Source: Microthrix sp041394405
GTDB taxonomy: Bacteria > Actinomycetota > Acidimicrobiia > Acidimicrobiales > Microtrichaceae
Length of the DNA: 64,000 bases
Reading direction: 5' to 3'
Assembly (NCBI GenBank): GCA_041394405.1
Contig: JAWKIF010000006.1
Location: forward strand, 372,001-436,000
Every line of letters starts with the position of its first letter. Position 1 is the stretch's first letter. Below, in pieces: positions 16,750 through 26,104 of the stretch. A model generated the notes under the pieces. It saw nothing but the letters and a program-made list of their open reading frames with translations, did not search any database and had not been told where the DNA came from. A program made the position numbers and the translations under genes.

Positions 16750-19700
16750 GTGGTGGCGGTGGTGGTCACCCACGATCCGGGCGAGGACTTCGAGACCACG
16801 CTGGTGTCGCTGGCCAACCAGGACTACGCCAACCTGGCCGTGTTGGTGCTGGACAACGACAGCGACCAGGACGTGGAGGCCCGCGTCAAACCCGTGCTGC
16901 CCCAGGCCCACGTGGTGCGGCTGGCGGCGAACCGAGGCTATGGCGCCGCTGCCAATCGGGCCCCCGCCGTGGTGAAGGGGAGCGCGTTCTTCCTCTTCTG
17001 CCACGACGACGTCTACCTCGAGCCCGACGCTGTGTCGGCCATGGTGGCCGAAGCATTCCGGTCCAACGCCGGCATCGTCGGTCCCAAGCTGGTGGATTGG
17101 GACGAACCGGAGATGCTGCTGGACGTGGGCCGGGCCATCGACAAGTTCGGGTTCTCGGCGCCGGTGGCCGAGCCAGGGGAGCTGGATCAGGCCCAACACG
17201 ACGCGGTGCGAGACACGTTCTCGGTGAGCGGCGCCACCATGCTGGTGCGGGCGGACCTCTTCGAGGCCATCGACGGCTTCCCCAGCGACTTCCCCGCCTA
17301 CGAGGAGGACACCGACCTGTGTTGGCGCGCGCACCTGGCCGGCGCTCGGGTGGTGGTGACGCCCTCGGCCGTGGTGCGTCACCGCGAGACAACGCTGCGA
17401 GCCGTGCCGCCCGAGGAACGGTTCCGCGCCGAGAACGCCCACCGTGCGCGCATGGTGCTCACCAACTACTCGGCCGCCCACCTGTTGCGGGTGCTGCCCC
17501 AGGCGGTGCTCTTCTCCCTCGGCGACCTGATCATCAACCTGCTGGCGTTCCGGCTGGTCAAGGCCACCGACGTCGTGCGGACGTGGACCTGGAGCCTGGC
17601 CCACCTGCCCCGCACCCTCCGCATTCGCAAGCAGATGAGCCTGGTGCGGCGGGCCCCGGACTCCGAGGTGCGCAACTTTCAGGTGGGCGGCTCGGCCCGG
17701 GTGACAGCGTTCATCCGGGGAACGGTGGTGGAGTCCGCCGCCCGCATCAACACCGGCGCCAGGCAGTCGCGCACCCTCATGCAACGCCTGCGGGAGGGCC
17801 CGTCCCAGGTGGCGGCCATCTCGGGCCTCCTCGTGGGACTGGTGCTGCTCATCGGGAGCCGGGGCATCATCTTCGGCACCATCCCGGTGGTTCGTGAGTT
17901 CTCGACCACCGATACGTCGTGGTCCTCGATGCTTCAGGAATACTGGGACGGGTGGCGAACCACCGGCCTGGGTGCCACCGCCGCCACGCCCACCTTGGTG
18001 GGGGTCATGGGCACCCTGTCGACGGCGCTCTTCGGCGGCGAGGGGCTGGTGCGGAACCTGCTGATCGTCGGCTGCCTGCCCGCCGGCGTGGCTGGTGCCT
18101 GGTGGATGGCCCGCGGGGGTTCCTCCAGCCGCACCCGCGCGCTGATGATGGTGGCGTACTCCATCACGCCGGTGCCCTACAACGCCTTGGCCGAGGGCCG
18201 ATGGGGCGCGTTGGGCCTGTGGGCGGGGCTGCCGTGGATGGTTGGGCTCCTGGGGCGCTCGGCCGCCGCCATGCCGTTCGCCGGGTCGCAGTTCCGCACC
18301 ATCCGGGGGTTGAGGGCCACGGTGGCGCTCGGGCTGGTGACCGCCGCCGTCACCACGGTGCTGCCCATAGCCCCGGTGCTGTTGTTGGTTTGCGCCGGGG
18401 TGTTGAGCGCTGTCGGCCTGGTGGATCGTTCCGATCTCGCTCGTTGGGAACGGGCGTTGCCGGCGGCGCTGGGCGCCTCCGCCATCACGTTTGCCGTTCA
18501 CCTTCCGTGGGCCCTGGGTCTGTTGACGCCGCTGCCCCATTGGGGCCAATTGGTCGGCCCGGCGGCCAGCGCCGGTGGGCCGGTGCCCCTGCGCGACCTG
18601 GTGTGGTTCGACACCGGCCCCAACAGCATCGGCTTTGTGCTGATCGGCCTGCACCTGGCGGGTGCCTTCGCCGTGGTGGTGGGGCGCGAGTGGCGGTTCC
18701 GGCTGGCGGTTCAGGGCTGGGCCCTGGCGTTGACGGGTTGGGTGCTGGCATGGATGGGCGAGGCACAGGTTGGCCCCTCGCTGCCGGTGTCGGAGGTGCT
18801 CCTGGTGCTCCCGGTGCTGGGCCTGGCGGTGGCCATCGGCGCCGGCCTGGCGGCCTTCGAACGGGACGTCACGGGGAGCGACTTCGGGTTCCGGCAGGTG
18901 TTCTCCATGGTGTCGGCCGGGCTGATGGTGGTTGCCTCGGTGGCGTGGGTGGCCCGCGCGATCGACGGTCGGTGGGGGCTGCCCGAGGAGGACCATCTGG
19001 CCGTCGTCGGCACGCTGGAGTCGCGAGCACCCGATGCGCAGTACCGCACGCTGTGGCTGGGCGATGGCGACGTGTTGCCCCTGGGCTCCTGGGAGCTGGA
19101 CAACGGCTCGAACTACGCCACCACCGAGGGGCTCTTCCCCGAGATGGGCGACTGGTTCGCGGGGCCGAAGTCGGAGGGCACCAAGGTGCTCGGCGACGCG
19201 CTCAACGACGCCGTCGGCGGGCGCACCACTCGCCTGGGCAAGCTGTTGGGTTCCATGGGCGTCCGCTATGTGGTGGTGGCACGCAGCGGCGCTCCGCTGG
19301 CGTTCGACAAGGCTCGGGTGGAGCCGCCCGACAGCACCGTCGACGCCCTCGACCAGCAGCTGGACTTGGCCCGCCTCTCGGTCTCCGAATCGTTGTTCAT
19401 CTACGACAACGCCGCCTTCACCCCCGAGGTGGCGCAGCTGCCCGCGGGCACGCTGGAGGACTCGGGGGACGACCTGTCGGCGGTCTTGGCGACCGATCTG
19501 AGCAAGGCCGAGGCGGTGCTGCGCACCGGGGGTCGCTTCATCGAGGGCCGGGGCCCGGTGGCCGACGAGACCGAGCTGTACGTCGCCAGATCTCGTGATG
19601 CCAACTGGACACTGAACGTGGGCGACGCCTCGACGGCGCTGGAGCCGGCGTTCGGGTGGGCCGGCCGGGCCGACATCTCCGAGGGCGGCCAGGCCGTCCT

Positions 19701-20715
19701 GGCGTATTCGCCGCCGTTGATCCGCACGCTGCTGGTGGTCCTGCAGATCACTGCGCTGTTGGCGGCCATCAATGCGGTGAGGCGTCGGCGCGTGGGAGCG
19801 AGCGAGCCCCGCAACTTGCGCCAGGCCTTCGCCGATCGCCGTGAACTCGTGAGGGAGCGCCGGGAGCGGCGGGCCTCGGAGCCGCTGGCAGATGCCCCGG
19901 TGTTGCCCACGTCGGAGTTGCCCACCATCGTCGTGGAAGGCGACCAGGCACCCCCTGGCGACGTGACCCCCGGCGAGTCGGCCACGGTTGAGCCGACGGG
20001 CCAGGCCGCGACGCGCGCCAGGCGGCCCGATCGGCGTGACGATGCGAAGTCTGTCGATGCGAGTCCCGCCGAGCCCACCGCTGGGCCCGAGCCGTCGCCC
20101 AGCGACACCCAGGTGGTGGAGGACCCCGAGGCGTGGGACCCGGGAGAAATCGAGCCCGACTGGTTGGCGGAGCCCCCCCGGTTGCGGCGCCGCCGTCGCC
20201 GCAACGTGGTGCTCCCGGACGACGAGACCCCGCCCGGCTCCGACGCCGCCGGGAACGAGGCCCAAGCGGTCTCCCACGAACGCGAGGAGCCGTCGGCCGG
20301 GGCGGACCCGGAGGCCAACCCGAGGCCGGACGACCCGGCGCAGGGCACTACAGCTGACGAGCCCGGAGGCGACGACGGCGAGGGATACGGCGAGGAATCC
20401 CATCGCCTGAGCGAGGCCACCCCCGCCCATCCGGCGGGTTCGGGTCGCTCCGAGCGGCCCCGCCTGCGCCTCGTGCGCGGCCGCCGGGACAAGGCGGCCG
20501 CCAAAGCCGCGCAGGATCGCGGCGTCGACGACGAGCCGGACGTAGCCGGCTCACCCGCAGCCGATGAGCCGCCCAGCGAAGGATCTCGGGTGGTTCGGCG
20601 CCGAACTCGGCGGGAGCCCGCCCAGCCGACGCTCTTCGACGACGGGGCGACCGGCAGTGACGAGCCGCCCGACGATGGTGCCGCGGTCGACGAACCGCAA
20701 GGAGATCAGCCATGA
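16750..20715 (+). CDS. giant GT2 glycosyltransferase fused to a multi-spanning membrane region
   Basis: Protein of 1,321 residues as drawn, or 1,350 if it starts at ATC 16663. Residues 1-250 are a GT2 (GT-A) domain: VVVTHDPG, VLDNDSD, the metal-binding HDDVY, and EEDTDLCWRAHLAGA. From about residue 355 to 735 come many hydrophobic helices and loops. A further soluble region to about 985 ends in one more membrane helix near 1000-1015. The final 300 residues are a charged Pro/Glu/Arg-rich low-complexity tail, presumably cytoplasmic. Proteins of this build are found in actinobacterial clusters with DUF5719, DUF3499 and manB; their product is unknown. The next gene overlaps by 4 bases. A mannose- or rhamnose-containing envelope glycan is a reasonable guess. 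Confidence 0.85.
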   Translation: MVAVVVTHDPGEDFETTLVSLANQDYANLAVLVLDNDSDQDVEARVKPVLPQAHVVRLAANRGYGAAANRAPAVVKGSAFFLFCHDDVYLEPDAVSAMVAEAFRSNAGIVGPKLVDWDEPEMLLDVGRAIDKFGFSAPVAEPGELDQAQHDAVRDTFSVSGATMLVRADLFEAIDGFPSDFPAYEEDTDLCWRAHLAGARVVVTPSAVVRHRETTLRAVPPEERFRAENAHRARMVLTNYSAAHLLRVLPQAVLFSLGDLIINLLAFRLVKATDVVRTWTWSLAHLPRTLRIRKQMSLVRRAPDSEVRNFQVGGSARVTAFIRGTVVESAARINTGARQSRTLMQRLREGPSQVAAISGLLVGLVLLIGSRGIIFGTIPVVREFSTTDTSWSSMLQEYWDGWRTTGLGATAATPTLVGVMGTLSTALFGGEGLVRNLLIVGCLPAGVAGAWWMARGGSSSRTRALMMVAYSITPVPYNALAEGRWGALGLWAGLPWMVGLLGRSAAAMPFAGSQFRTIRGLRATVALGLVTAAVTTVLPIAPVLLLVCAGVLSAVGLVDRSDLARWERALPAALGASAITFAVHLPWALGLLTPLPHWGQLVGPAASAGGPVPLRDLVWFDTGPNSIGFVLIGLHLAGAFAVVVGREWRFRLAVQGWALALTGWVLAWMGEAQVGPSLPVSEVLLVLPVLGLAVAIGAGLAAFERDVTGSDFGFRQVFSMVSAGLMVVASVAWVARAIDGRWGLPEEDHLAVVGTLESRAPDAQYRTLWLGDGDVLPLGSWELDNGSNYATTEGLFPEMGDWFAGPKSEGTKVLGDALNDAVGGRTTRLGKLLGSMGVRYVVVARSGAPLAFDKARVEPPDSTVDALDQQLDLARLSVSESLFIYDNAAFTPEVAQLPAGTLEDSGDDLSAVLATDLSKAEAVLRTGGRFIEGRGPVADETELYVARSRDANWTLNVGDASTALEPAFGWAGRADISEGGQAVLAYSPPLIRTLLVVLQITALLAAINAVRRRRVGASEPRNLRQAFADRRELVRERRERRASEPLADAPVLPTSELPTIVVEGDQAPPGDVTPGESATVEPTGQAATRARRPDRRDDAKSVDASPAEPTAGPEPSPSDTQVVEDPEAWDPGEIEPDWLAEPPRLRRRRRRNVVLPDDETPPGSDAAGNEAQAVSHEREEPSAGADPEANPRPDDPAQGTTADEPGGDDGEGYGEESHRLSEATPAHPAGSGRSERPRLRLVRGRRDKAAAKAAQDRGVDDEPDVAGSPAADEPPSEGSRVVRRRTRREPAQPTLFDDGATGSDEPPDDGAAVDEPQGDQP

Positions 20716-22343
20716 AGTTCATCCGCATGGGCGTGGTCACCACCGTGTTGGTCGTCCTCGTTGGGCTCTCGGCGATCAGCCTGACCGGCCGCTCCGACGA
20801 CCAGGCGACGACACTGACCGAGGCCAAACTGGGGTTGCGTGGCCAGATGGTGACCGCGGATCCCGCCGGCACCCTCGATTCCACCTGGTATTGCCCGGCC
20901 ACCCGCGTGCTGGAGGGCGATGCGGGCATCCACCAGGTGTTCATCTCGAACGGGTCCGACGAGGCCGTCACGGTGGAACTCAACGCGGTTCCCCTGAAGG
21001 CGGATGCCGAGGTGGCGCCGCCGCTGCGCCTGGAGTTGGCCGCCCACACCGTGCAGATGGTGGACGCCAAGACGCTCGTGGACACCGCATCGTCGGCGGT
21101 CATCGTCGAGGTCCGTTCCGGTGAGGTCACCGTCAGCCATCGTCTGGCCAACGACACCGGCGCCTCGCAGGTGTCGTGCACGTCGCAACCATCGAGCGAG
21201 TGGCACTTCCCGTATGTGAACACCGAGAAGGACGCCACGGCCCGGCTGTTTCTCTTCAACCCCTACCCCGTGGCCGTCAGCGTCGATGTCACCCTGAGCA
21301 CCACCGACTACGTCCGGGTGCCCGCCGAGCTCAGCGGCGAAAGCGTGCCGCCCCGTTCGGTGAAGGTCATCAATCTAAACGAGCGGGCACCGCGACGAGA
21401 CCGCCTGTCGGTCAGCGTGCGCAGCCGTTCGGGCCTGCTGATCGCCGAGGTGGTGCAGACCTTCTCCGAGGAGAACCTGGAGTTCAACCTGACCGGGGGG
21501 GAGGGCGACGACAAGAAGCTGGACGAGGAGGAACTGGGCACCCAACCGGTGGAGCGGCAGGGCGTGGCCATCGTGTCGGGCTCCTCGGAACTGACCGAGA
21601 CCGCCGGCTTTGTGGACGGCTTCACCCAGGGTGGCGTGTACGAGCAGTTCGTCACGCTCAACGCGGGCGACGGAGAGGACGGCACCGTCGATGCCAACGC
21701 CGAGGTGTCGTTGGCCGTCACCCCGTTTGGGCAGGCGGCGGGCGAGATTGAGCCGTTCCAGAAGACCATCCCCCCGGGGCGGGCCGAGACGGTCAGCATC
21801 GACAGCGACCAGCGCATCCCGCCGGAGGGCTTCCATCGCTCCACGGTGACCTCCGACGTACCGATGGCGGCCGCCCGGGTGTTGGTGAGCGTCGCCGAAC
21901 GGGGCGACAGCGAGGCCTCGGGCCCCCAGCTCCGGCCGCAGCCCGCAACGGGAGTCAGCATCTCTCCCGGGCTGCCCTTGGCTGCCGACCGCTGGTGGGC
22001 GGGCGGCATCGCGCTCAGCGGTGGCGACGAGGGGTGGTTGCTGGTGGACAACCCGTCGCAGGACACCTCAACGTCGCTGAAGGTGCTCATCCATGGCGAC
22101 GGGGAGGAGCGTGTCGCCGAGGGGTTGGACGACCTCCAGGTTGAGGCCGGCGCCCAGGTGGCCATCAACCTGCGAGACCTCAAGCTCTCCAAGCTGTCGC
22201 TGCTGGAGGTGCGGTCGTCGACCCCGGTGCAGGTGGAACAACGGCTGGTCGGGGCCGGCGCCGGCGACTACTCGTCGGGGCCGGCGGTGCCGGATGCGTC
22301 CACGGTGGTGCCGGTGGCCGATGTGATGGCCGCCGGCAGCTGA
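20712..22343 (+). CDS. DUF5719 family exported protein
   Basis: A 543-residue protein with an uncleaved-looking N-terminal membrane anchor (residues 5-27) and a long extracytoplasmic beta-rich region. There are two cysteines in the first domain (WYCPATR near residue 60, SCTSQPSSEWHFPYV near 155). I place it in DUF5719 by this N-terminal pattern and by its position directly after the GT2/membrane gene, the usual actinobacterial arrangement. ATG at 20712 overlaps the previous stop. Function unknown; it probably works with the GT2 protein at the outer face of the membrane. Confidence 0.8.
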   Translation: MKFIRMGVVTTVLVVLVGLSAISLTGRSDDQATTLTEAKLGLRGQMVTADPAGTLDSTWYCPATRVLEGDAGIHQVFISNGSDEAVTVELNAVPLKADAEVAPPLRLELAAHTVQMVDAKTLVDTASSAVIVEVRSGEVTVSHRLANDTGASQVSCTSQPSSEWHFPYVNTEKDATARLFLFNPYPVAVSVDVTLSTTDYVRVPAELSGESVPPRSVKVINLNERAPRRDRLSVSVRSRSGLLIAEVVQTFSEENLEFNLTGGEGDDKKLDEEELGTQPVERQGVAIVSGSSELTETAGFVDGFTQGGVYEQFVTLNAGDGEDGTVDANAEVSLAVTPFGQAAGEIEPFQKTIPPGRAETVSIDSDQRIPPEGFHRSTVTSDVPMAAARVLVSVAERGDSEASGPQLRPQPATGVSISPGLPLAADRWWAGGIALSGGDEGWLLVDNPSQDTSTSLKVLIHGDGEERVAEGLDDLQVEAGAQVAINLRDLKLSKLSLLEVRSSTPVQVEQRLVGAGAGDYSSGPAVPDASTVVPVADVMAAGS

Positions 22344-22344
22344 C

Positions 22345-22797
22345 GTGGTGACGCAGCTGCTGGTGGTGGTGCTGGTGGTGCTGGCGACCGTTGCGGTTGC
22401 GGTGGCGTCGCGTCGCTTCGGCGCCGTTGCCGGGCCGACGCAGAGCGGCTTCACCGTGCCCTCCCAACTGGATCGGTCCGACTTCGACCACCCGACGCGG
22501 CCCTGGCTGGTGACGGTGTTCTCGTCGGCCACCTGCGGCAGTTGTGCCGGCGTGGCCGAGCGGGCCGCAGCCTTGGACTCCGATGCGGTCGCCGTGGCCG
22601 TGGTGCCGGTGCACGAGTTCGGTGAGCTGCACACGAAATACCGCATCGACGGTGTGCCCACCACCCTCATCGCCGATGCGGAGGGCACGGTGGTGGGCAG
22701 CTTCCTCGGGCCGGTGGGCGCCACCGAGCTGTGGGACGCCGTGGCGCAGGTGCGGGACGACTCACCCGGGGCGGCCGACTCCGGACGCGAGGGCTGA
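22345..22797 (+). CDS. membrane-anchored thioredoxin-like protein
   Basis: A 150-residue protein with one N-terminal membrane helix (about 4-22) and a thioredoxin fold. The redox motif is CGSC near residue 67 (SSATCGSCAGV), and the cis-proline region reads IDGVPTTLIAD near 105. It starts one base after the DUF5719 stop, so it is the third gene of the operon. It may act on cysteines of exported partners such as the paired cysteines of the DUF5719 protein; this is inferred from position only. A terminator hairpin follows. Confidence 0.85.
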   Translation: MVTQLLVVVLVVLATVAVAVASRRFGAVAGPTQSGFTVPSQLDRSDFDHPTRPWLVTVFSSATCGSCAGVAERAAALDSDAVAVAVVPVHEFGELHTKYRIDGVPTTLIADAEGTVVGSFLGPVGATELWDAVAQVRDDSPGAADSGREG

Positions 22798-22810
22798 CCC
22801 CGGACGCGAC

Positions 22811-22840
22811 AGCGGGCCGCACCCGAGGGCGCGGCCCGCT
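22811..22840. terminator. bidirectional hairpin terminator
   Basis: AGCGGGCCGC at 22811-22820 pairs perfectly with GCGGCCCGCT at 22831-22840 around a 10-base loop. It lies between the convergent thioredoxin and lipoprotein genes and could stop transcription from both sides. No T-run is present, as is common in high-GC actinobacteria. Confidence 0.75.
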
Positions 22841-22864
22841 GATCGGTCTGAGTTTGAGGCTGGG

Positions 22865-23806
22865 CTAGCCGCCGCCGCCGTCGACGACTGCGCCGCCGGT
22901 GTCGACCACGGCCGTTCCGCCGCCGTCAACGTTGCCGTCGGTGCCGCTGCCGTCGGTGCCGCCGGCAGTGCCGCTGTCGGTGCCGCTGCCGTCGGTGCCG
23001 CCACCGGTGGTGGTCCGGTCGATGATGCTGGTGGTGGTGTCATCGAAGAACGTGGTGGTGGTCTCCAGCAGCGTCGTGGTGGTGGACGACGTGGTGGTGG
23101 ATGACGTGGTGGTGGATGACGTCGTGGACGACGTGGACGAGGTGGTGGTGTCACCCGTGGTGGTGGTCACCCACTCAGGTCGCTTCTCACCGATCTCGGG
23201 CGCCTTCAGCAACGGATTGCCGCACTTGCAGCGGGTCACCGGCTGGTTGGCGGTCTTGCCGGAGTCGTTCTTGTCGACCAGCACCGCGGTGCCGCCCTCC
23301 AGCGTGGAGAGGATGGGGAAGGCCTTGCCATCCTCGCTGAGACCGTGATTGGTGACCTTCATGTCGGTGGCCAGGATCTGGGGCTCCAGCCCGTCGATGT
23401 AGGGATCCACCTGGTCTTCGGGCACCTCAAGGGTGGCCGCCCACTCCTTCTTGGCCTCGGGTCGATTGGCCAGCTCGGCCTTGAACGCCTCTTTGTCACA
23501 GCCGCCCGGCGCCTGAACCGGCGGTGCCTGAGTGGGGTCCTGGCCCGGGGCGACGGTGCCGCCTCCGTCGTCCTGGCGACGGAAGCCAAACAGCGGATCG
23601 TCAGCGGGGGCAATGTCCACCGGTGCGGTGAAGGCGCCCTGGCCGGGGTCGGTGGGAGCCTCGACGACGAAGTCGCTCTCCTGGACGACGTCCTCGCCCG
23701 CCGCCTCCTCCTCGGTGTCGTTTCCGCAGCTGGTGGCCAGCAGCGTGAACGCCATTGCCGTGCCAAACAGGATGCCAATGGCACCTGACCTTCGTTGTAC
23801 GCCCAT
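22865..23806 (-). CDS. DUF6777-like lipoprotein with Thr/Ser-rich tail
   Basis: A 313-residue exported protein. The signal peptide ends in the lipobox LLATSCGN near residue 27, so it should be a lipid-anchored surface protein. The central domain (about 100-205) contains GGCDKEAF, VTNHGL, GTAVLVDKN and RCKCGNPL and matches what I know of DUF6777. The C-terminal third is almost only Thr, Ser, Gly and Asp, a long flexible or glycosylated stalk. An AAGGGAGA Shine-Dalgarno precedes the ATG at 23806. Function unknown. It converges with the thioredoxin gene and follows ftsH on the same strand. Confidence 0.78.
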   Translation of the reverse strand: MGVQRRSGAIGILFGTAMAFTLLATSCGNDTEEEAAGEDVVQESDFVVEAPTDPGQGAFTAPVDIAPADDPLFGFRRQDDGGGTVAPGQDPTQAPPVQAPGGCDKEAFKAELANRPEAKKEWAATLEVPEDQVDPYIDGLEPQILATDMKVTNHGLSEDGKAFPILSTLEGGTAVLVDKNDSGKTANQPVTRCKCGNPLLKAPEIGEKRPEWVTTTTGDTTTSSTSSTTSSTTTSSTTTSSTTTTLLETTTTFFDDTTTSIIDRTTTGGGTDGSGTDSGTAGGTDGSGTDGNVDGGGTAVVDTGGAVVDGGGG

Positions 23807-23928
23807 GGTGGTCTCCCTTTCGATATCTCCAAGACTCCCGGTCGGGGCCTCGCTCCAACCGGACGTCCTGCCCGTCTGTGTGGTTACACCCTAGGTGAGA
23901 TTCCCCACCGAGCGCGTGGAGAATCGCT

Positions 23929-25959
23929 TTATCTGACGCCTGCGGGATCTTCGGCGGGGAGTTCCTGGGCGGCGTCGGACAGCTCCGCGGCCGAATCCTG
24001 CGGTGCGGAACCGGACGAACCCAGAAACGCAGCGGGCGCCCCAACGCCGGGATCCAATTGGGCGCCGGGAGCGGCCGTGCGCCCCAGCTCGACCAGCCGC
24101 ACGACCTCGGCCCCGTCGATGGTCTCGTGTTCGAGGAGCCGGCGTGCGACCAGGTCCAAGCCGTTGCGTTCGGTGCGCAGCAGCTCCCGGCAGCGGCTCT
24201 GGGCCCGGCGCAGGATCTTCTCGGTCTCCTCGTCGATCACGCGGGCCATCTCGTCGGAGTACTCCTTGGAGTGCATGAGGTCGTCGCCGAGGAACACGGC
24301 GCCCTGAGAACTCCATGCCATGGGGCCGACCCGTTCCGACATGCCCCACTCCTTCACCATGGAGTGGGCGAGCTCGGTGGCCTTCACCAAGTCGTCCGAG
24401 GCGCCGGTGGACACCATCTCGAAGGTGATCTCCTCGGCGGTGCGGCCACCCAGCATCATCACCAGGCGATCTTCGATGAAGTTCTGGCGATGGATATGAC
24501 GCTCCTCGTCGGGCAGCGTCATGGTGACGCCCAGGGCCATGCCCGCCGGGATGATGCTCACCTTGTGGAGCGGGTCCATCTCGGGAAGCACGGCTGCGCA
24601 CACTGCGTGGCCGGCCTCGTGGTAGGCGATGGCCTCCTTCTCGGTGTCGCTCAGCACCATCGACTCGCGTCGCTGGCCCATCATCACCCGGTCTCGGGCG
24701 TCCTCGAAGTGACGAGCGTGGATCTCGGACTCGCCGTTGCGGACGGCGAAGAGCGCCGCCTCGTTCACCAGGTTTGCCAGGTCGGCGCCCGACATGCCGG
24801 GGGTGCCACGAGCCACGAGGCCAAGATCGACGTCGGGGGCCATCTTCTTGGCCTTGGCGTGCACCTCCAGGATGCGGCGTCGGTCCTCGATCTCGGGCAA
24901 CGGCACGACGACCTGGCGGTCGAAACGCCCCGGGCGCAGCAACGCCGGGTCGAGGATGTCGGGCCGGTTGGTCGCCGCCATCATGACGATTCCCTCGGTG
25001 GCCTCGAAGCCATCCATTTCGCTGAGCATCTGGTTCAGCGTCTGCTCGCGCTCGTCGTGCCCGCCGCCCATGCCGGCGCCTCGCTTGCGGCCGATGCTGT
25101 CGATCTCATCCACGAAGATGATGGCCCGGCCGGCCTTGCGGGCCGATTCAAACAGGTCGCGAACACGGGACGCACCGACGCCGACGAACATCTCCATGAA
25201 GTCCGAGCCGGTGACCGACATGAACGGCACACCGGCCTCGCCGGCAACGGCCCGGGCGATGAGCGTCTTGCCGGTGCCGGGAGGGCCGACCAACAGCATG
25301 CCCTTGGGGATCCGGGCGCCGATGGCGGCAAAGCGGTCGGGCTCCTTGAGAAAGTCGACCACCTCCTTGATCTCCATCTTCACGCCCTCGTAGCCGGCCA
25401 CGTCATCGAAGGTGGTGCCGGGGCGCTCGGCGCTGTAGGTCTTGGCCTTCGAGCGGCCGATGGACATGACCCCCGACATTTGCCCGGAGCTGCGACGCAT
25501 CATCCAGTAGATGACGCCGCCAATCAGCAGGAACGGGAGGATCAGGCCCAACAGCGACACCAGCGCGTTCGGCTCGGGCGTGGTGAAGGCGTACTCGACG
25601 TTCTTGCTCTTCAGGAGGGCCTCGAGATCATCGGGGTTCTCGGCGGGCCCCGTCGAGGTGAAGGTCTCGTCGGAGCCGGCGTACTTGCCCTCGATGTTGC
25701 CGGTGGTGTTGTCCCACGTCAGGGACTCCACCTTCTCGCCTTGGATCTGTTCGACCAGCTCGTCGTATCGGAGTGCCTCGGTGGGCTGCTCGGCGGTGGA
25801 CAGCCACACGACCGCACCGATGACGACCATCAACAACAGGGCCATGGACCAGCTGGGAAACTTGCCCATCAGGCCCGACGGCGTGCCGCTGCTGCCCGAA
25901 CCGGGACCCGAACCAGGGCCCGGGACCGGATTCTGCGGGGGACGAGACTGTTCTGGCAT
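23929..25959 (-). CDS. ftsH: ATP-dependent zinc metalloprotease FtsH
   Basis: Membrane-bound AAA protease that unfolds and degrades misassembled membrane and regulatory proteins. The 676-residue protein has two TM segments (about 32-50 and 135-156), Walker A GPPGTGKT near 230, Walker B IIFVDEID, the second region of homology ATNRPDILDPALLRPGRFD, and the zinc site HEAGH near 450 followed by the protease domain. The tail after 640 is Ala/Pro-rich. ATG at 25959 is chosen because a TACACT -10 box sits 7 bases upstream; the upstream extension is low-complexity and lies opposite the divergent promoter region. Confidence 0.96.
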   Translation of the reverse strand: MPEQSRPPQNPVPGPGSGPGSGSSGTPSGLMGKFPSWSMALLLMVVIGAVVWLSTAEQPTEALRYDELVEQIQGEKVESLTWDNTTGNIEGKYAGSDETFTSTGPAENPDDLEALLKSKNVEYAFTTPEPNALVSLLGLILPFLLIGGVIYWMMRRSSGQMSGVMSIGRSKAKTYSAERPGTTFDDVAGYEGVKMEIKEVVDFLKEPDRFAAIGARIPKGMLLVGPPGTGKTLIARAVAGEAGVPFMSVTGSDFMEMFVGVGASRVRDLFESARKAGRAIIFVDEIDSIGRKRGAGMGGGHDEREQTLNQMLSEMDGFEATEGIVMMAATNRPDILDPALLRPGRFDRQVVVPLPEIEDRRRILEVHAKAKKMAPDVDLGLVARGTPGMSGADLANLVNEAALFAVRNGESEIHARHFEDARDRVMMGQRRESMVLSDTEKEAIAYHEAGHAVCAAVLPEMDPLHKVSIIPAGMALGVTMTLPDEERHIHRQNFIEDRLVMMLGGRTAEEITFEMVSTGASDDLVKATELAHSMVKEWGMSERVGPMAWSSQGAVFLGDDLMHSKEYSDEMARVIDEETEKILRRAQSRCRELLRTERNGLDLVARRLLEHETIDGAEVVRLVELGRTAAPGAQLDPGVGAPAAFLGSSGSAPQDSAAELSDAAQELPAEDPAGVR

Positions 25960-25966
25960 CGGCCGT

Positions 25967-25972
25967 AGTGTA
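25967..25972 (-). promoter_or_regulatory. -10 box of ftsH, leaderless type
   Basis: TACACT on the minus strand, 7 bases before the ATG at 25959. The 145-base gap to the divergent DUF3499 gene holds promoters for both directions. Confidence 0.5.
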
Positions 25973-26091
25973 CGGGCTGCGCCCTCGGTCGACGACGCAG
26001 CAGGGCGAGGCGCTGAGGTCGATCCCAGCTGGGGCACCGCCGTCGGGCCCGTTGGGCCGCCTGGGTCCCCGACTCTCGCCACCCGGCTGAG

Positions 26092-26097
26092 TACCGT
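26092..26097 (+). promoter_or_regulatory. -10 box of the DUF3499 gene, leaderless type
   Basis: TACCGT ends 7 bases before the ATG at 26105, with no ribosome binding site between. Confidence 0.45.
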
Positions 26098-26104
26098 TGC
26101 CGCC

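Noticed and set aside
15535..20430. A 1,631-codon open frame on the minus strand opposite the GT2/membrane gene
   Set aside because: It runs antisense through the well-supported GT2 gene and parts of the XRE and Rmd-like genes, has repetitive His/Arg/Gln/Gly composition and no domain. It is a third-position artefact of very high GC.
24058..25968. A 636-codon frame opposite ftsH
   Set aside because: Pure shadow of ftsH, rich in His, Gly and Leu with no motif.
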